In this document: one piece after another, positions 30,083-42,733 of the stretch
How positions within the stretch are numbered: the first letter of the stretch is position 1
Layout of the letters: each line of letters opens with the position of its first letter
Assembly: GCA_002105175.1 (NCBI GenBank)
Contig: MCGE01000018.1
Location: forward strand, 434,001-498,000
Length of the DNA: 64,000 bases
Source: Absidia repens
Taxonomy: Eukaryota > Mucoromycota > Mucoromycetes > Mucorales > Cunninghamellaceae
Reading direction: 5' to 3'
Made by a program: the position numbers and the translations under genes
Notes under the pieces: generated by a model
Database searches by the model: none
The model's input: only the letters and a program-made list of their open reading frames with translations
What the model was told of the DNA's origin: nothing

Positions 30083-30371
30083 TGACGGTTTTTTATTGTA
30101 TAGATAGGAATAGTTACCCCCTTCTCCACATTCCTCAATCTTTTGTTTATAGTTTTCTTTATTTTTAGCTTTATTTTGTTTCTTTTATGTATATATTTTA
30201 ATTTATTTTTACCTTCACTCAATTTTCTTTTTACCCTTTGCAAATAAAACTGCCAGATAGCTGGGTTTGAAATTCTATTTTTTATGAAAAAAAAGGTCGC
30301 GTCCTCCGGATTTTTTTTTCATTCACGTCCACCTCTCCAATTTGCTGTTTGCTACATTGTCAGTATCGATC

Positions 30372-32521
30372 ATGGCTAAAAGGTAAGATAAGAATGTATG
30401 AAAATCATTCAATATGTATGCATTTACTAATACAATGCTATTTACTTTTTAATGACCTCTTCTCTTTAGTGAACAATTCTGTACAGCGCCTGATTTTCAG
30501 CAATCATACCCAAAGATCGAACGACATGCTTCTGATTATGATCAAGTTTCAGACCTGCAACAAGCACTCATCGTTAAAGATAATAATTTCCAAAAACAAT
30601 ACGCCAGCATTTACTTTATTCGACTGCGTTACCTGCGACCCATTGTACTTGAAGCAGCAAAATGCCGGTGGAAGACATATCCAGGTAAGTGAACATGAGA
30701 GACTGTGCTGAGAAGGAAACCAGGTGCAGGGGAGAGGCCGCTGTAGCGAAAATTAGTACGTATGTCATTAACTTTTGATCTCTGTGTATAGGAGAACCTG
30801 CTTACGTCCCTAAAGCCCTGGATGTCCAAACAGGCGAAATTTGCTTTATTATTGGTACTGTATATATGGACATGGAATTGAAACCGAATGTATTGAAGGA
30901 CCTTTCAGCAGAGGTAGGCAGGCTTATAAAATGGAGGCGGGAAGGAAGGATAGGATCAGTATTATCTGACTAGCATGTGCATTCTTATTTCATTGCATAG
31001 AGTAACATCGCCATGCCGCCCACACCAGACAAATACCGGTCGGAAACGAACAATGTATCTCTAGAAGACGAATCAGGTCGTGTCAAATTGACCGGCAGCA
31101 AGTTGAACAAGGAAATGTTAGTGACAGGAATGGTTATTGGGGCGCTCGGGAAAGAAGATCCAGCATCAGGTGCCTTTGAAGTCTTTGAAGTGTGTTATCC
31201 TGGCTTACCACCGCAGCAACCTTTACCGAAAGAGGACAACACAGGTAAACGAGCAATACTTTTTGAATGATTGAATGATAACATTAGTCTTTTATATTGC
31301 ATTTTTTTTAGGACCGAAGTACCTTGCAATTTTATCAGGACTCAACATTGGATCTAACGCTGATGTCGATTTGAACATTCAATTACTGACTGAATATTTA
31401 TCAGGTGAACTTGGTAGTGAGAAGGTAAAACCTCCATAATATTGCTGTTGGTTTATATTGTGCTCTCGTGTGTTAACTTATTACTATTCAGGATCAAACG
31501 GATAGCGCATCCATTTCACGCATTGTAATTGCTGGAAATTCAGTCTCTTCTCCTGTGATAACCGCAACAGGCAAAAAGGTATATAAACGGGGGGGGAAGG
31601 TCGGCGGTTGGGGTAACGTTACGTGGTATAGTTTTATTATTATTATTCTAATAGTTTTATTATGTTTTCCATCGTTATTCTAGAAAACATACGGGTATGA
31701 TGCTACCACCTACGATGCCACGCCTATGCAACAACTGGATCAAGTTATCAATGAACTCTGTATGACGGCGGATGTTGACCTGATGTCTGGCCCACAAGAT
31801 CCTGTTGGGATTCACCTGCCTCAACAACCACTCAAACGCTTCCTCTTTGATCAATCAAAAAAGCTGTCGTCTTTTCATGCTGTGACCAACCCTTACTGGT
31901 GCAAGATAGATGGAACCTTGTAAGTTTATTATATATGCAATAGATAAGAAAGCAGCATACTAATCAGGGCTATAATTGTATAGAATTTTAGGCACATCAG
32001 GACAAAATATTGATGATGTTTATAAATATTTAGACGGTGATGATAGACTGAAAATGGCTGAAGAAACATTGTTTTGGCGTCATATGGCTCCCTCGGCTCC
32101 AGATACCTTATGTAAGTAAAATATCTGAATATTGTATTATAGCCATACTAACTTCTTTGTATGTATCTTAAAAAGGGTGCCATCCATTCCAAAACCATGA
32201 CCCTTTCCTTCTCAATGAATGCCCTCATGTGTACTTTATTGGCAATCAACCGCAATTTGATTCACGACTATTAGAAGGTAATGAAAAAAAAAGAAGATGA
32301 AGAGGAGCGGCATAGTGGTCAGTGCCAAGAAACTTACTTTGATGGATCTTTATCATGTAGGTCCTGAAAAACAGAAAATACGCGTGGTAATGGTCCCATC
32401 CTTCGCTGAAACAGGTACAATCGCCTTGGTCAATTTATCCACTCTGGAATGCACATCATTACAATTTGACAATGTCAGTCTTTCTTCTCCTGCCAGTGGT
32501 GATGCCATGGACGAATCATAG
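30372..32521 (+). CDS. POLD2: DNA polymerase delta small (B) subunit, POLD2/Pol31/Cdc1
   Basis: Ten exons: 30372-30382, 30470-30684, 30792-30913, 31001-31244, 31312-31424, 31492-31578, 31684-31919, 31984-32111, 32176-32277, 32361-32521; 1419 nt, 472 residues, close to human POLD2. The first exon codes only MAK plus two bases. The OB-fold part (about 40-190; QYASIYFIRLRYLRP, ICFIIGTVYMDMELKP) precedes an inactivated calcineurin-like phosphoesterase fold (about 200-450; LAILSGLNIGS, TNPYWCKIDG, GTSGQNIDD, CPHVYFIGNQPQF). It is the non-catalytic subunit linking the catalytic chain to the third subunit and PCNA. Confidence 0.94.
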
Positions 32522-33976
32522 ATAGTATATTTTTTACATTCTCCTCTCTCCTCTCTATCTTCTTGACATTTCTATATATTAGCTATGTAACACAATCAAC
32601 TCCTTTATATTCTCACACTTGTAGTTATTTAGAATTTTTTTTTGTAAACTGTATTGTTATCAATGCATTGATGAAAATAAAACACAGTATTGTCTTCCCC
32701 ATCAAACTTTTATCTTTATGTTTTTTTGAACCGAGCCTTTTATTATATACAATAGAAACCACAATAGCGGTATCAATAGGAAAACAAAATGGCACCGCTA
32801 TCGTGGGCAATATGGTTATTCTGAAAAGTGTAGCCACTCTATATCTAACAAGACAGCGGCCTTCTGGAATGAGTAATAAAAATATCAGGGTGACAGCAAT
32901 TCAGTCGAAGGCTACAGAAAATATTTTAAATGCCGCACACGTGGATTTTTAGTTTCGCCCATTTTATTTTCTCTCTCTCTTTCTCTTCAAATTCTTTTTC
33001 TCCATCACTTTTTTTTTTTGTCGCCATTCAGCTTTTTGATGTTATGCTGAACTTACATTAGTTCCAGGACTAGTTTAGAAGGGGTTTCAGATCAGGGAAT
33101 ACAAGATGCCTGGGGAAACTCTTTCATTTTGGATTCAGGATTTATAACTACCACGTTGGCTTTTTGCGCCTTCATCAGCTTAGCTTAGCATAGTTTAGTG
33201 TTAGTCTGTCATAATTGTGTCTTCATCTAAATAAAATATATCTCTTTTTACCTGCTTTAATGAGAACTGTCCCATTAGTCTCTTTCATTTCTTGAGCAAT
33301 AGATCCCTCTTTTACTACCATCCTGTGTTTTGACTAGAGTTGATCGTTGCAGTGCTTCAATAAAAGACATCCCTTTAGCATGTTTGAACAGTACATTGGT
33401 TCACTTTTTAAAATTTTCCCTTTAGTTTAGTAGTGTTGATTTGCTGAGCTGTGTTACTCTGTTGATCATTCTTCAGATCTTCCATCAGCCTTCCTCATAC
33501 CTCTAATAGATTCCTTTTTACAAAGAACCCCGCACACTTATATAGTATCCACCATATTCCCTCAAATAAAATATGTCCTTTTTATTACCTATCCTCTAGT
33601 CCATTATACAATAGGCAAAGGCCACTACTGCAGCTATTTCATAATCCTTACGATTCCAGCTAAAATTTATAGAACCACACCCTCTTATTATAATCTTTAC
33701 CAGTGTCAACCTCCTGGATAATCAGCAATCAATTTTGTTCGCCTCAAGCCATAACCAGCATTCAACTTCCGTGTTTTTTATGAGACTTTTTCTTAAAAAA
33801 AAAAAAAGAATATATTGATATTTATTGACACTATAGAATGGATGTAAGAAAATTAAACACACAAATAAGCTATGAGTAATATAAAGGGGTATGTGTAATA
33901 ATAAAAAGACAAATGATATAGGGGAAGTGAATAGAAACGAAAACTCATCTACATAGCAGCAATACAAAATAATAAT
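32522..33976. repeat. Convergent intergenic region with a diverged R1 copy (about 32935-33720)
   Basis: The R1 head (CACACGTGGATTTTT) starts near 32936. The body matches the 14-16 kb arms in order, with many substitutions: gtttagaaggggtttcag, ctttcattttggatt, tctaaataaaatatatctc, tgtcccattagtctc. The same orientation as the upstream gene is kept. The 390-base frame at 32563-32952 lies before R1 and has no recognisable features. Confidence 0.75.
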
Positions 33977-36106
33977 CTAAGGGGTGGATTGATCATTTTG
34001 AGACTTCACAGGATGGATCAATAAAGAGAGTACAAAACCAAGTCCAGCCACACCAGCACAAACGTAAAGGAATAGGCTTGGCATTACGACAACCGATATG
34101 CTATAAATAAAGTTGATGCCCGTCATGGTAACCATGGCTGACAAAGAAAAAAATAAGTCAATTGTTTTGTATTATTTTCAGGAAACATAACGACTTACTA
34201 GCAATTGAATCCAAAACAGCTTGAGCACCACATAAAGCACCTACTTCTGAAGGATCCACCAAGGAAGTGTACAATGACCGGATAGAAGGTTGAGCTATTA
34301 TCGACATGCTTTGGAACACCATACTCAAAGTGAATGCGGGTCCAGATGCCGTTAAAGCGGACAGAATAATGCAAAGTGTATCGATGCCAAGACCAGTTCG
34401 GATCATGGTTATGTCGCAGAGCACACGACGATATTCCTTTTTGTTGTCATCACCATCATCAACCAGGCCAATCTTTTGGTGTTGCCAGCGGGCTTGTATT
34501 GTACGGAGAAGCGAGGGTAACACCCAAATGATGATAACAAAGCGGGTCAGTGCCATGATGCTTGTCAATAATCCACCTTCATAAGCCGTCCACTTGAATT
34601 CCAACATTGCGTAGAGCAGGATAGGTGGTTGACCAAGGGTGGTCATAAGAAATTGAATGGCAGCAAGAATGGGGACAGCATAGCGACTAATATGCGCCGG
34701 TTTTGCCTGGACCAGAACCGATAACGCTGAGAATAAGTTGATTTTTTGCCAAAAACTACGTTTCTGCCTTTGTGTCGCTTTTTGCTGAGCTGTTTCCATC
34801 GCTTGTTGAGTTAGAGATTCCGGCATATAGTACGTGGCATAGAAGTAGAATCCAACATAGATCAACAGCACCATATAAAACACATAAGTCACTGTTCCGG
34901 TTTTCTAGTTCAAAAATGCGTGATTGAAAAGGAGTGTTAATGTACTTTTTTTTTTTTTTTTTTTTTTTTTCAACAGAATCCAATTTCAATATTACCAAAA
35001 TTAGGACACTAGCCACCGTTGGACCTAAAAAGGGTAGTGGCAATCAAATAAAATGAATATCAGCTTCATCGTAGAGACCTTGCCTATGACAGCAACTTAC
35101 CAAAAATAACACCAAGTAGAATAGACGCAATCATCCGGCCCATGGCAACAGTTCTATATAATAATAATAATAAAAACAACAACAAGTGAGCCACTAGCTG
35201 ATATATCATTATGACGGGGAGCAGTAAGTGATGATATTTACCTCGCTTCAGGGGTCGTACAATCAGAGATATAAGATTGTATAGCAGCAACAGCAATAAC
35301 ATCACCCGCCAATAAACCACGTGCCAAAGGAGCAACAATAAGCAGAGTTACACCAACAACGCCTTGGAAATTTGCCACAGCTATGTAACAAAACATCACG
35401 ACAATGCCACCAATAGAAAAGATCCGAAGCAATAAACATCTTCCATGCCTATCAGACAAAGAACCGTAAAAGCTTGCCATAAAGAGAGCTATGATGGAAA
35501 AAATAAATAAATATCAAATTATTGTTGGTTTTATTGTTCTTAATGCATAACATCAAAAGTTTGACTTACAGCTTGCTGAATCCAAAACTATGAGAATGAT
35601 CTGTACGCGGGAGACAATGGCTTGTATTTCAGGAATAGCACAATCATTCGTATGAACTAAAGGAGAGTTTGACATACCAGTATCGCCCACCATCCATGTA
35701 AGCAGCGCATCATTTGCATTTTCACTAGACTGGTAATATCTAAAAAACAAGATGTTTGGTAAGAGAGAGGGAGAATGAGAAAGAAGGTAGTATGTCAACT
35801 TACCTTTGACAGAAGATTTCAGTATAAAATTGTACCATTGGAGCCAACAATGCACTATGTTGAAGAAAGAAAAAGAATTAAGAAAAGCATTGCAATATTC
35901 ATGCTTTTTTTTTTTTTGTTATACCTCATGCCAAAAGTGATAAAAAATAAGGGCACAATGACATGCCAAGGAGAGGCGATCCTTTTTGACTTGATTTGAT
36001 GCCCAGTGCCAAGTAATGGATCATTTTCAGACATGGATGACGACAGAGATGATTGTCCATTCAAATAAATATCATTTGAATCTTTTGAATTAATATCAGA
36101 CACCAT
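33977..36106 (-). CDS. Major facilitator superfamily transporter
   Basis: Eight exons: 36106-35925, 35854-35804, 35739-35570, 35488-35242, 35153-35101, 35024-34996, 34904-34199, 34137-33977; 1599 nt, 532 residues. A polar N-terminus ends in an acidic-dileucine-like SENDPLLG motif (about residues 28-35). About 12 hydrophobic segments follow. MFS motif A is visible as GSLSDRHGRCLLL after the second span. A ~50-residue luminal loop (NANDALLTWMVGD...) follows span 1, and a charged central loop separates the halves. The pattern resembles fungal Tet/HIAT1-like MFS proteins, but the substrate cannot be told. The PLLG motif suggests vacuolar or endosomal sorting (inference). Confidence 0.87.
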
Positions 36107-36405
36107 ATTAATTTGGTTCAGTATAAAAAAGAAAAAAAAAATAAGGAAGAAAGAGAAGAAAAAAAAATCAAAAATCAAGGATTTAAATAGGAAGGTCGCC
36201 TGAACGTGATTAAAGCTCCGCATACAAATCCAGGACACACAAGTTACCGCAATTGGAAATATCCTACGAATTTGTGCTCTTTAAACAAGGGATGTTAGCC
36301 GAACTCAAGGTTCTGTTTTTATTTTTATTGATATGGGGCTCAATACCGTTTCATTTAGACTGGTTATTAAAGCTGAAGCAAGAAGAGCATTGCTGAAAAT
36401 CAGAT

Positions 36406-37169
36406 ATGGCTGACTTGAATATTAAGAAATCTGGTTGGTTTTTTTTCTTTGCCGCTCTTTCTTACTTTCCTTCCACCTTGAAGATTGACAAGAAACAAAT
36501 AAACACCTATGATCAATTTGCAAACAGAAAAACCAAAGACACGTCCCAAGAAAAGGTAATAATAATAAAACAAAAAGGCAATCGATCCTTAATGTTGCTC
36601 CACATTCTTATCCTGGTCACTTTTCAGTACAGCCGTTACTTTCGATCTGCCGAATGACACTATACTAGGCGCTCATACGTTCATCTTGGTAAGTTCAAGA
36701 AAACTTTTCTTTTGACTTGCGTTCCCTAACGTGTGCTTTATACATAGCCACGGCAGAAAACTATGGAGCAAAAATATACAAATGGCGCAAACGATGAATT
36801 GCTAGATGGAGCCAAGATTGGCGTGTGTTTTAAACGCGATGTCAGATGTTAATACAGTTCATCTTTTTAGGGAACGACATTGATATTGGCGTTACTCCGT
36901 CAGTCACTGGTTAAACCTACTCAATCAATCAATTCCCCTTATTCTTTTACCTTTGTTGATGTCGCCGCAACAACAACTCCACTGACCAACACCACTGTCT
37001 TATATCCAAACACCATGCAGTATGGAAGTGATATGTGGGAGTGGGTGATTGAATAGGGTGAAAATAGATTGATTACATGTTTCAATAGAATCTATTTCCT
37101 TGGAGTATGGAAACATTCAAGTCCGCTTTCATGAGCGAAACAGAAATTGATTGGATTGCTGGTGCATGA
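36406..37169 (+). CDS. Unrecognised multi-exon gene candidate (boundaries uncertain)
   Basis: Several protein-like blocks lie in plus-strand order between plausible splice sites: a hydrophobic block after the ATG at 36406 (KKSGWFFFFAALSYFPST), TAVTFDLPNDTILGAHTFIL (about 36628-36690, donor GTAAG), PRQKTMEQKYTNGANDELLD (about 36750-36830), a long block with GTTLILALLRQSL and FTFVDVAATTTPL (36871-37050), and a final NLFPWSMETFKSAFMSETEI block to a TGA at 37167-37169. I could not join the first block to the second in phase, so either the start is elsewhere or the gene is damaged. A 34-codon frame at 36292-36396 precedes it. No family is recognised. Confidence 0.35.
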
Positions 37170-37814
37170 ATTAGAAAGTTTTTGGGCGTTGTTACTATTT
37201 ATTATTTAGACTATTAGAATACATAAAAAAAAAAAAGGTACATTTATGAAAATCAACAATGAAGGATGAATGGTGAATAGAAGAAAGACTATGGAGGGAA
37301 TGGAAGAAAAGGAATTGGGATTGAATGATGGTAGATTCGAATAGCTATAACGTATCGGCTGTACGCTAAATGCTTATGAACTGAAGTAAAGGCAAAGGCA
37401 TCTTTGTTTTATTATCAAATTAGTCTGGTGGTTGATAGAATTTGATACGCTATGGGTAAAGCCTGGTATGACTGCGATTGACGGAATAAGGATGTAAAGT
37501 AGAGATAAAAGAGAATATATTTTATTGAATGATTGATGGATGTGAATAAATATACTACTATACTCGTGGTATTGAAGTAGAGGTAAACGGTGATTTTTTT
37601 TATTGAATTTAAATAGAACTATACAGTAAAGATTAATGCGATTGATGTTGTTGGGGGAAGAAGTGGAAATAGAGTAGAGATAAAAGAGACTTTTTTTTAT
37701 TGAATGATTGATGGAGTCTGAATAGCTAACTGTACTGTATTAATGGGATTGGGGGAGAGAAGGGAATACAAATAAGTGTGGATATAGTATATGTCAAACA
37801 ATAAAGGGGAAATT
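37170..37814. other. Intergenic (3' to 3'); short direct repeat
   Basis: A segment of about 40 bp beginning gtagagataaaagaga and ending attgaatgattgatgga occurs near 37498 and again near 37674, 176 bp apart, with a third weaker match between. No coding frame. Confidence 0.5.
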
Positions 37815-38570
37815 TCAAACAATAAGGAATAATTGATGGGGATAGGTGCATACATAATGGTAAACTAAAGCTACTAAACTTGCCAAGATCAAGAGCCGGA
37901 ACAAGCGCCATATGTATTCAGATACCAATAATAGTCGGTCTGGTCTAGTGTGAAGTGATGGTGATTGTTGAATAATAAATTGATCGCGTGTCACGGCCTC
38001 ATCTATAGTCTCTGGATCATGTGGATCCTTCAAATCTGCTATAATGATCGGTGATGCTGTTGGTAATGTTACTGGAGTTGTTGTTGTTGTTAAAGAGGAT
38101 GGTAAAGAGAAAGATAATGATGAAGAAGCTGTTGGTCCTAATTGTCGATGAGGAGATAAGTGTTTGCGATTTGATAGTGAGGTGTCGTTGAGTCGTTTTT
38201 TCTGCCTAGTTGACACTGAAGAGGCTGGTATATATTGTTGTTGTTTTATATATTTTCCATGTTGTCGTTCGAAGCTTTGTTCAGCGAGCTGTTCAATGAT
38301 TTCTTGACTACGAAGTTGCTCACCAATCACATCAGCCATTAAGGGAGCACCAGTTCTAGCCAAAAATCGTTCCAACAATTCCCGAAGGACACCTTTGGCA
38401 TCTTCTTCCTTTGTAGCTTCCTCCAAAGCATCATGAGCAAGTTCTATAAAGCGATCAATGTCATCATTTTCTGTAGATTGAGAAGCGCATCGACGTCGTG
38501 AAGCACCAAGATGAGGAGAAGGCGATCTATCTCTTGGGAATAAATTTGGTTCATAACGTGCTGTAATCAT
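37815..38570 (-). CDS. Unknown protein with a C-terminal membrane anchor
   Basis: A single-exon frame of 251 residues from the ATG at 38570; an in-frame ATG at 38792 would add residues encoded by the T-rich promoter and is disfavoured. Residues 40-115 are predicted helical and charged (DIDRFIELAHDALEEATKEE, LRELLERFLARTG). A Ser/Thr/Pro-rich middle follows, and one hydrophobic segment near the end (LFRLLILASLVALVYHYV) leaves about 12 residues after it. That topology is a tail-anchored protein of the ER, mitochondrial or peroxisomal membrane. No family recognised. It is divergent from the WRAP53-like gene, 198 bp away. Confidence 0.65.
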   Translation of the reverse strand: MITARYEPNLFPRDRSPSPHLGASRRRCASQSTENDDIDRFIELAHDALEEATKEEDAKGVLRELLERFLARTGAPLMADVIGEQLRSQEIIEQLAEQSFERQHGKYIKQQQYIPASSVSTRQKKRLNDTSLSNRKHLSPHRQLGPTASSSLSFSLPSSLTTTTTPVTLPTASPIIIADLKDPHDPETIDEAVTRDQFIIQQSPSLHTRPDRLLLVSEYIWRLFRLLILASLVALVYHYVCTYPHQLFLIV

Positions 38571-38768
38571 TTCTGTTGATAAAGTAGTATCGAGGAGATG
38601 GATATAATTTGAAGAGAGAAGGAGATAGAAAGAGAAAGAAAGAAAGAGGAACAGGGAAAAATAAAAGTCGCGCGCACGCGGAGTTTTAGTTGAGCATTTG
38701 CTCCAAAGGTTTTTTTTTTTTTTTTTTTTTTTGAAATAACACTTTCCGTCCGTCCTCTGTTCAATTCG
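38571..38768. promoter_or_regulatory. Compact divergent promoter with a T23 tract
   Basis: A 198-bp spacer between two divergent start codons, with GAGA-type purine repeats on the minus-gene side, a cgcgcgcacgcg GC island near 38669 and a T run at 38710-38732 upstream of the plus-strand gene. Confidence 0.45.
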
Positions 38769-41124
38769 ATGCAAGCAAACAACCGAAGTCAACAGCAGAA
38801 ACCACCCATTCCTGTTATAGATCTTACAGACGACACTAATGAAGAACCTGAGTTGGATTTATCAGGCTCTCAGCCTTTGAAAATGACACCCAAATATGCT
38901 CTGCAAGATTCCAAATCAATTACCGGCGGTGCGTCTTCTCCTAGAACTCCTATCATTCCAAAGAACGATGTCAATCATGCCAGTGAAGCCGAAAACTCAG
39001 CGCAAAAAACTCTGATTACCTCCGATATGGAAATAATCATCAATTGCAACAAACCGAACGATGTTAGTGCAGCAGAAGCAACGACAGTGATTACAGACAG
39101 CTCTTTATGTGTGGAAGACAACACAACGGCTACTGGAAACAAAGTGGTATCCGTTGAGAGCGTTTACTATACGACAAATAATGATGAAACGGCAGCAGCT
39201 TCTGGCGGCGATGATCAGCAAACGATCTACGACAGCGATACAGCAAACGACGCAAGACCTACATCAATAATTACGAAGGACACAGCGACGAACGTGAACG
39301 GTACGAACGATATAACAATGATTATGGGGAATGCACAGGCAGATATGGACACTAGAGACGTTATAACGATGGATATGCAGAATTCACCAGCGGATACTAA
39401 CATTACAGATGATACACAAATGGATGTGGATGATAGCAACCCCGTTACCGAAACAAGCTATCAATCGTACAGCCTTTACCACTATGACTGGAGCAACAGT
39501 TTCAGCGATTCCTATACTTTTACTTGTCTGGCTTCAACACATGATCGGTACAACATTACAACAAATCAGTCCCTTGCTCTGGATCAGGGAGTCCTCAACA
39601 AATCAATGAGCCCAAATCTATCGAACCGCAACAAATCTCACATCAATAACTTTTTCAAGGCATGTCATTGGTCTCCTGATGGTACCTGTCTTTTGACAAG
39701 CTCTGAAGATCGAATGATACGGTTGTTTGACATGTATGTTGCAAATTATATGATTGCTTTTGACTTTTGGGAAAAATGATGAACTCATGATTTTTTTTCC
39801 CGTTTTCTATTAGACCGTCGTCGATTTACGATCCATCTACAACTGAACCTGTGACTTTGACACCATCCCTAGGCATTCTGGAAGGTGAATCTATCTGCGA
39901 TATAGCATGGTTTCCATCAATGAACTCTCAAGATCCTGCCACTTGTTGCTTTTTGTCATCCACACGTGACCACCCTGTCCGTCTATGGGATGCTACTACT
40001 GGAAAGGTAAAACAAAGCAAGGCAAGACGAAAAAAAACGGACGATCAGCTAAATCTAATTATTATTTATTTAAAGGTGCGTGCTTCCTATTGTGTGGTGG
40101 ATCATCAGGAACGGTTTATTGGACCCAATGTATTGAAATTCAACTTGGATGGAACAAAGTAAGTCAATACGGTTTATAGTAAAAGCAATAATTCTATGTT
40201 GACAACCTAATGTATATTTTTATTATCAGAATATATTGTGGATACGAAAATATGATTGAAATATTTGACGTGCACGCACCGGGCAACAATACTTCAACAA
40301 AGCATAGCACGACACCACACCGAAAAAGCCGAAAAGGACAAAAAGGGATTATATCGTGTTTGGACTTCAACCCTGATCACAGTGGAATGTATGCTGCAGG
40401 TTCTTATAGTCAATCCATTGGTATCTATGATGAAAGGACAAACGATCTCTGCTTGAAATTGACTGGAATGAAAGGCGGTGGTATCACTCAAGTGAAATTT
40501 TCGCTCGATGGCAATCTTTTATACTCTGCAAGTAGGCAATTCAACAGGATTTCTTGCTGGGATATACGTCAATCTGGAAATATCTTGTATGAAATAGATC
40601 GAAAGGGTAAAACCAATCAAAGAATCACATTTGATTTGGATCCTACTGGGTCTGTACTAGTAACGGGTGACCAGGTAATCAAGGAAAAGCTCATATATTT
40701 ATGATGAATAGAGGATAACTCATTTTGTTGATATTTTTATTTGTAGGATGGGCATATTTTATCGTACGATCTTACGACAATGGAGAATGAAGATGTAGAA
40801 ACAAAACCTCGCCTTTTGTCATCATGGGATGCACATGAAGGTACAGAAAAAAAAAAAAAGGGTGGACATATATATATATTGATATCTTGATGATTTGTAG
40901 ATGTTGTTTCTGGAGCTACGTTCAATCCAGCTTATCCATCGGTGATGGCCACTTGTTCTGGTCAAAGGAAGTTTGAAATCGAACAGTCTGATGAAGAAGA
41001 AGAAGAAGAAGATATGGTGGTGGACAATACACTCAAGGTATGGCAACTCTCCGGACATTATGAATGGTATTCGACGGATATTGGGACTGTTGCTGAACGG
41101 ATGGACTTATCTGCCACTCAATAG
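38769..41124 (+). CDS. WRAP53/TCAB1-like WD40 protein
   Basis: Six exons: 38769-39733, 39814-40006, 40076-40158, 40230-40674, 40747-40840, 40901-41124; 2004 nt, 667 residues. The first ~260 residues are disordered and acidic (Asp, Thr, Asn). A seven-bladed WD propeller follows (about 270-650) with family blocks KACHWSPDGTCLLTSSEDR, STRDHPVRLWDATTGK, GPNVLKFNLDGTKIYCGYEN, ISCLDFNPDHSGMYAAGSYS and LLYSASRQFNRISCWDIR. These match WRAP53/TCAB1 (Swt21 in budding yeast), which in animals binds the CAB box of scaRNAs and telomerase RNA. A Glu run (EEEEEED, near 41000) sits in the last blade. RNA-guide binding in this fungus is inferred from the family. Confidence 0.88.
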
Positions 41125-42733
41125 TACCATTCTGCTATCATCTGTCTGTTGAACACCCTCTGCCCTTTTTCATTTACAACCCACTTATATGGTCTTATAC
41201 CGTCCCATTTTGAACAACATGTTTTTTTCATTTATTCATTCAATGACCTCACCAACTTCGATACAATTTTCTGTACATTTATTCATCTCTCATTTAGATT
41301 AGATTATTCCCTTCATATATTTTTGCAAAATACATTTGAATAAAAACCATTATCTTTATTTTTTACAGTTTTTTTACATGAATGATCTGTCGTAATTGCC
41401 AATGCTTCATTTGGAGAACCCCAAACATAGTCGTATATCAGTAGAGCCCCCCACAATAACAATATCAACGAGAAAACAAAATTGTATTGATATTGTATCT
41501 ACATCTGAATAAAATATAGAGGGATTTTTACATGTTTCAATGAAAAATGTCCCACTTGCTTCTCTCTTGTCGTGTACAGTACAATGGATCTCTTTTTACC
41601 GTCGCTCTTTCAAATTAATGTAGACAGTTGCTATGATTTAATAAAAGATATCCATTTATAAATTTCTCATGATTTGTCTGTCTTGTAAAAGTACAGTTAT
41701 ATTAGGTACTCTTTTAATATCGCTCCTTTAGGTCTGTTGACCATGCATTAGATTCTCTAACAGAATCATCATTCTAATTCACATAGATCCTTCGTAGTGT
41801 ATTTTTGATGCGTGTTGCTGTCGTGTGCTACTCCTGAGGAGGGGATTATTTCCAATTAACAATACAATATATACAAAATAAATGCATGATGGATGATGTA
41901 CAATTAAAAAGACTTGACGTATTATATTCAAAAGTATATATAAATTATGGCCACTGAACTGGTCTAGTGAAATACTATGACATGTATCTAAATATGAAGC
42001 GATTAGGGCTGGTGTGTGGGTAAGCAAACAACTCTAGTATTTCAAATCCCGCCCACGTGAAGTATTTATTTAAAAGAAGTGAGCAAAGATTATAGTTGTG
42101 TGAAGGAAAGTCATACCGAGACAGAATAACTATAAGAAAAGCGCAAGAATTTAAACCGTCCAATTTGCGATTATCCACGTTATTACATGTCATATATCTA
42201 TAAGCTAAGGACTACTGCACACAGCATAAATAAAAAATACCCACATATGCACACATAGGTCACATCACTACATAACATATGTACCATTGTTACAATAGTC
42301 TTTTTATTGTTTATTAGCAAAGGAAAGGAAAAAAAATTAATGGTAGCTAATGTAGATTCCTGGGAAGAGGTTTGCAGCTGCCTATCCTTTTTTTTTTTTT
42401 TTTTTTTTTTTGAAAGCATCTCAATTTTTTATTTTCTGAACGTCTACCTACGTCTTAATTTCATTTCAAAGCGTCTGAAAATCAACTGCTCATCGCAGTT
42501 TTTGATCCCCGTCGTCCAGAAAAATCGCACTTCGTCTCGATTGAAACTTTTAAACACTATAGTCATTTTATTTTATGTATCCACAGTGATTTCGAAAAGG
42601 TTAGCGGTGCTTTTTTAAATGCCGACAATATATTTCTCCGCAATTTATAGGGATTTGCTTTTATTTTATTTTTACGTTTATTCCTTTATTCTTTTCCACC
42701 TCCCAACCCCTACTCATTACTCTTATTCTTCTT
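41125..42733. repeat. Intergenic with a partial R1 copy (about 41500-41760) and an R1-head-like piece (about 42037-42075)
   Basis: The part with aataaaatatagagggat, ttcaatgaaaaatgtccc and ttaccgtcgctctttc matches the R1 body near 14370-14460. Near 42037, tttcaaatcccgcccacgtg followed by aagtatttattt resembles the R1 head at 59391. A T21 run lies at 42389-42410. No gene seen; the frame at 42307-42618 crosses the T run and is not supported. Confidence 0.65.

Noticed and set aside
32563..32952. 129-codon plus-strand frame after POLD2
   Set aside because: Lies in the AT-rich 3' flank ahead of an R1 copy and has no recognisable motif. Composition fits chance.
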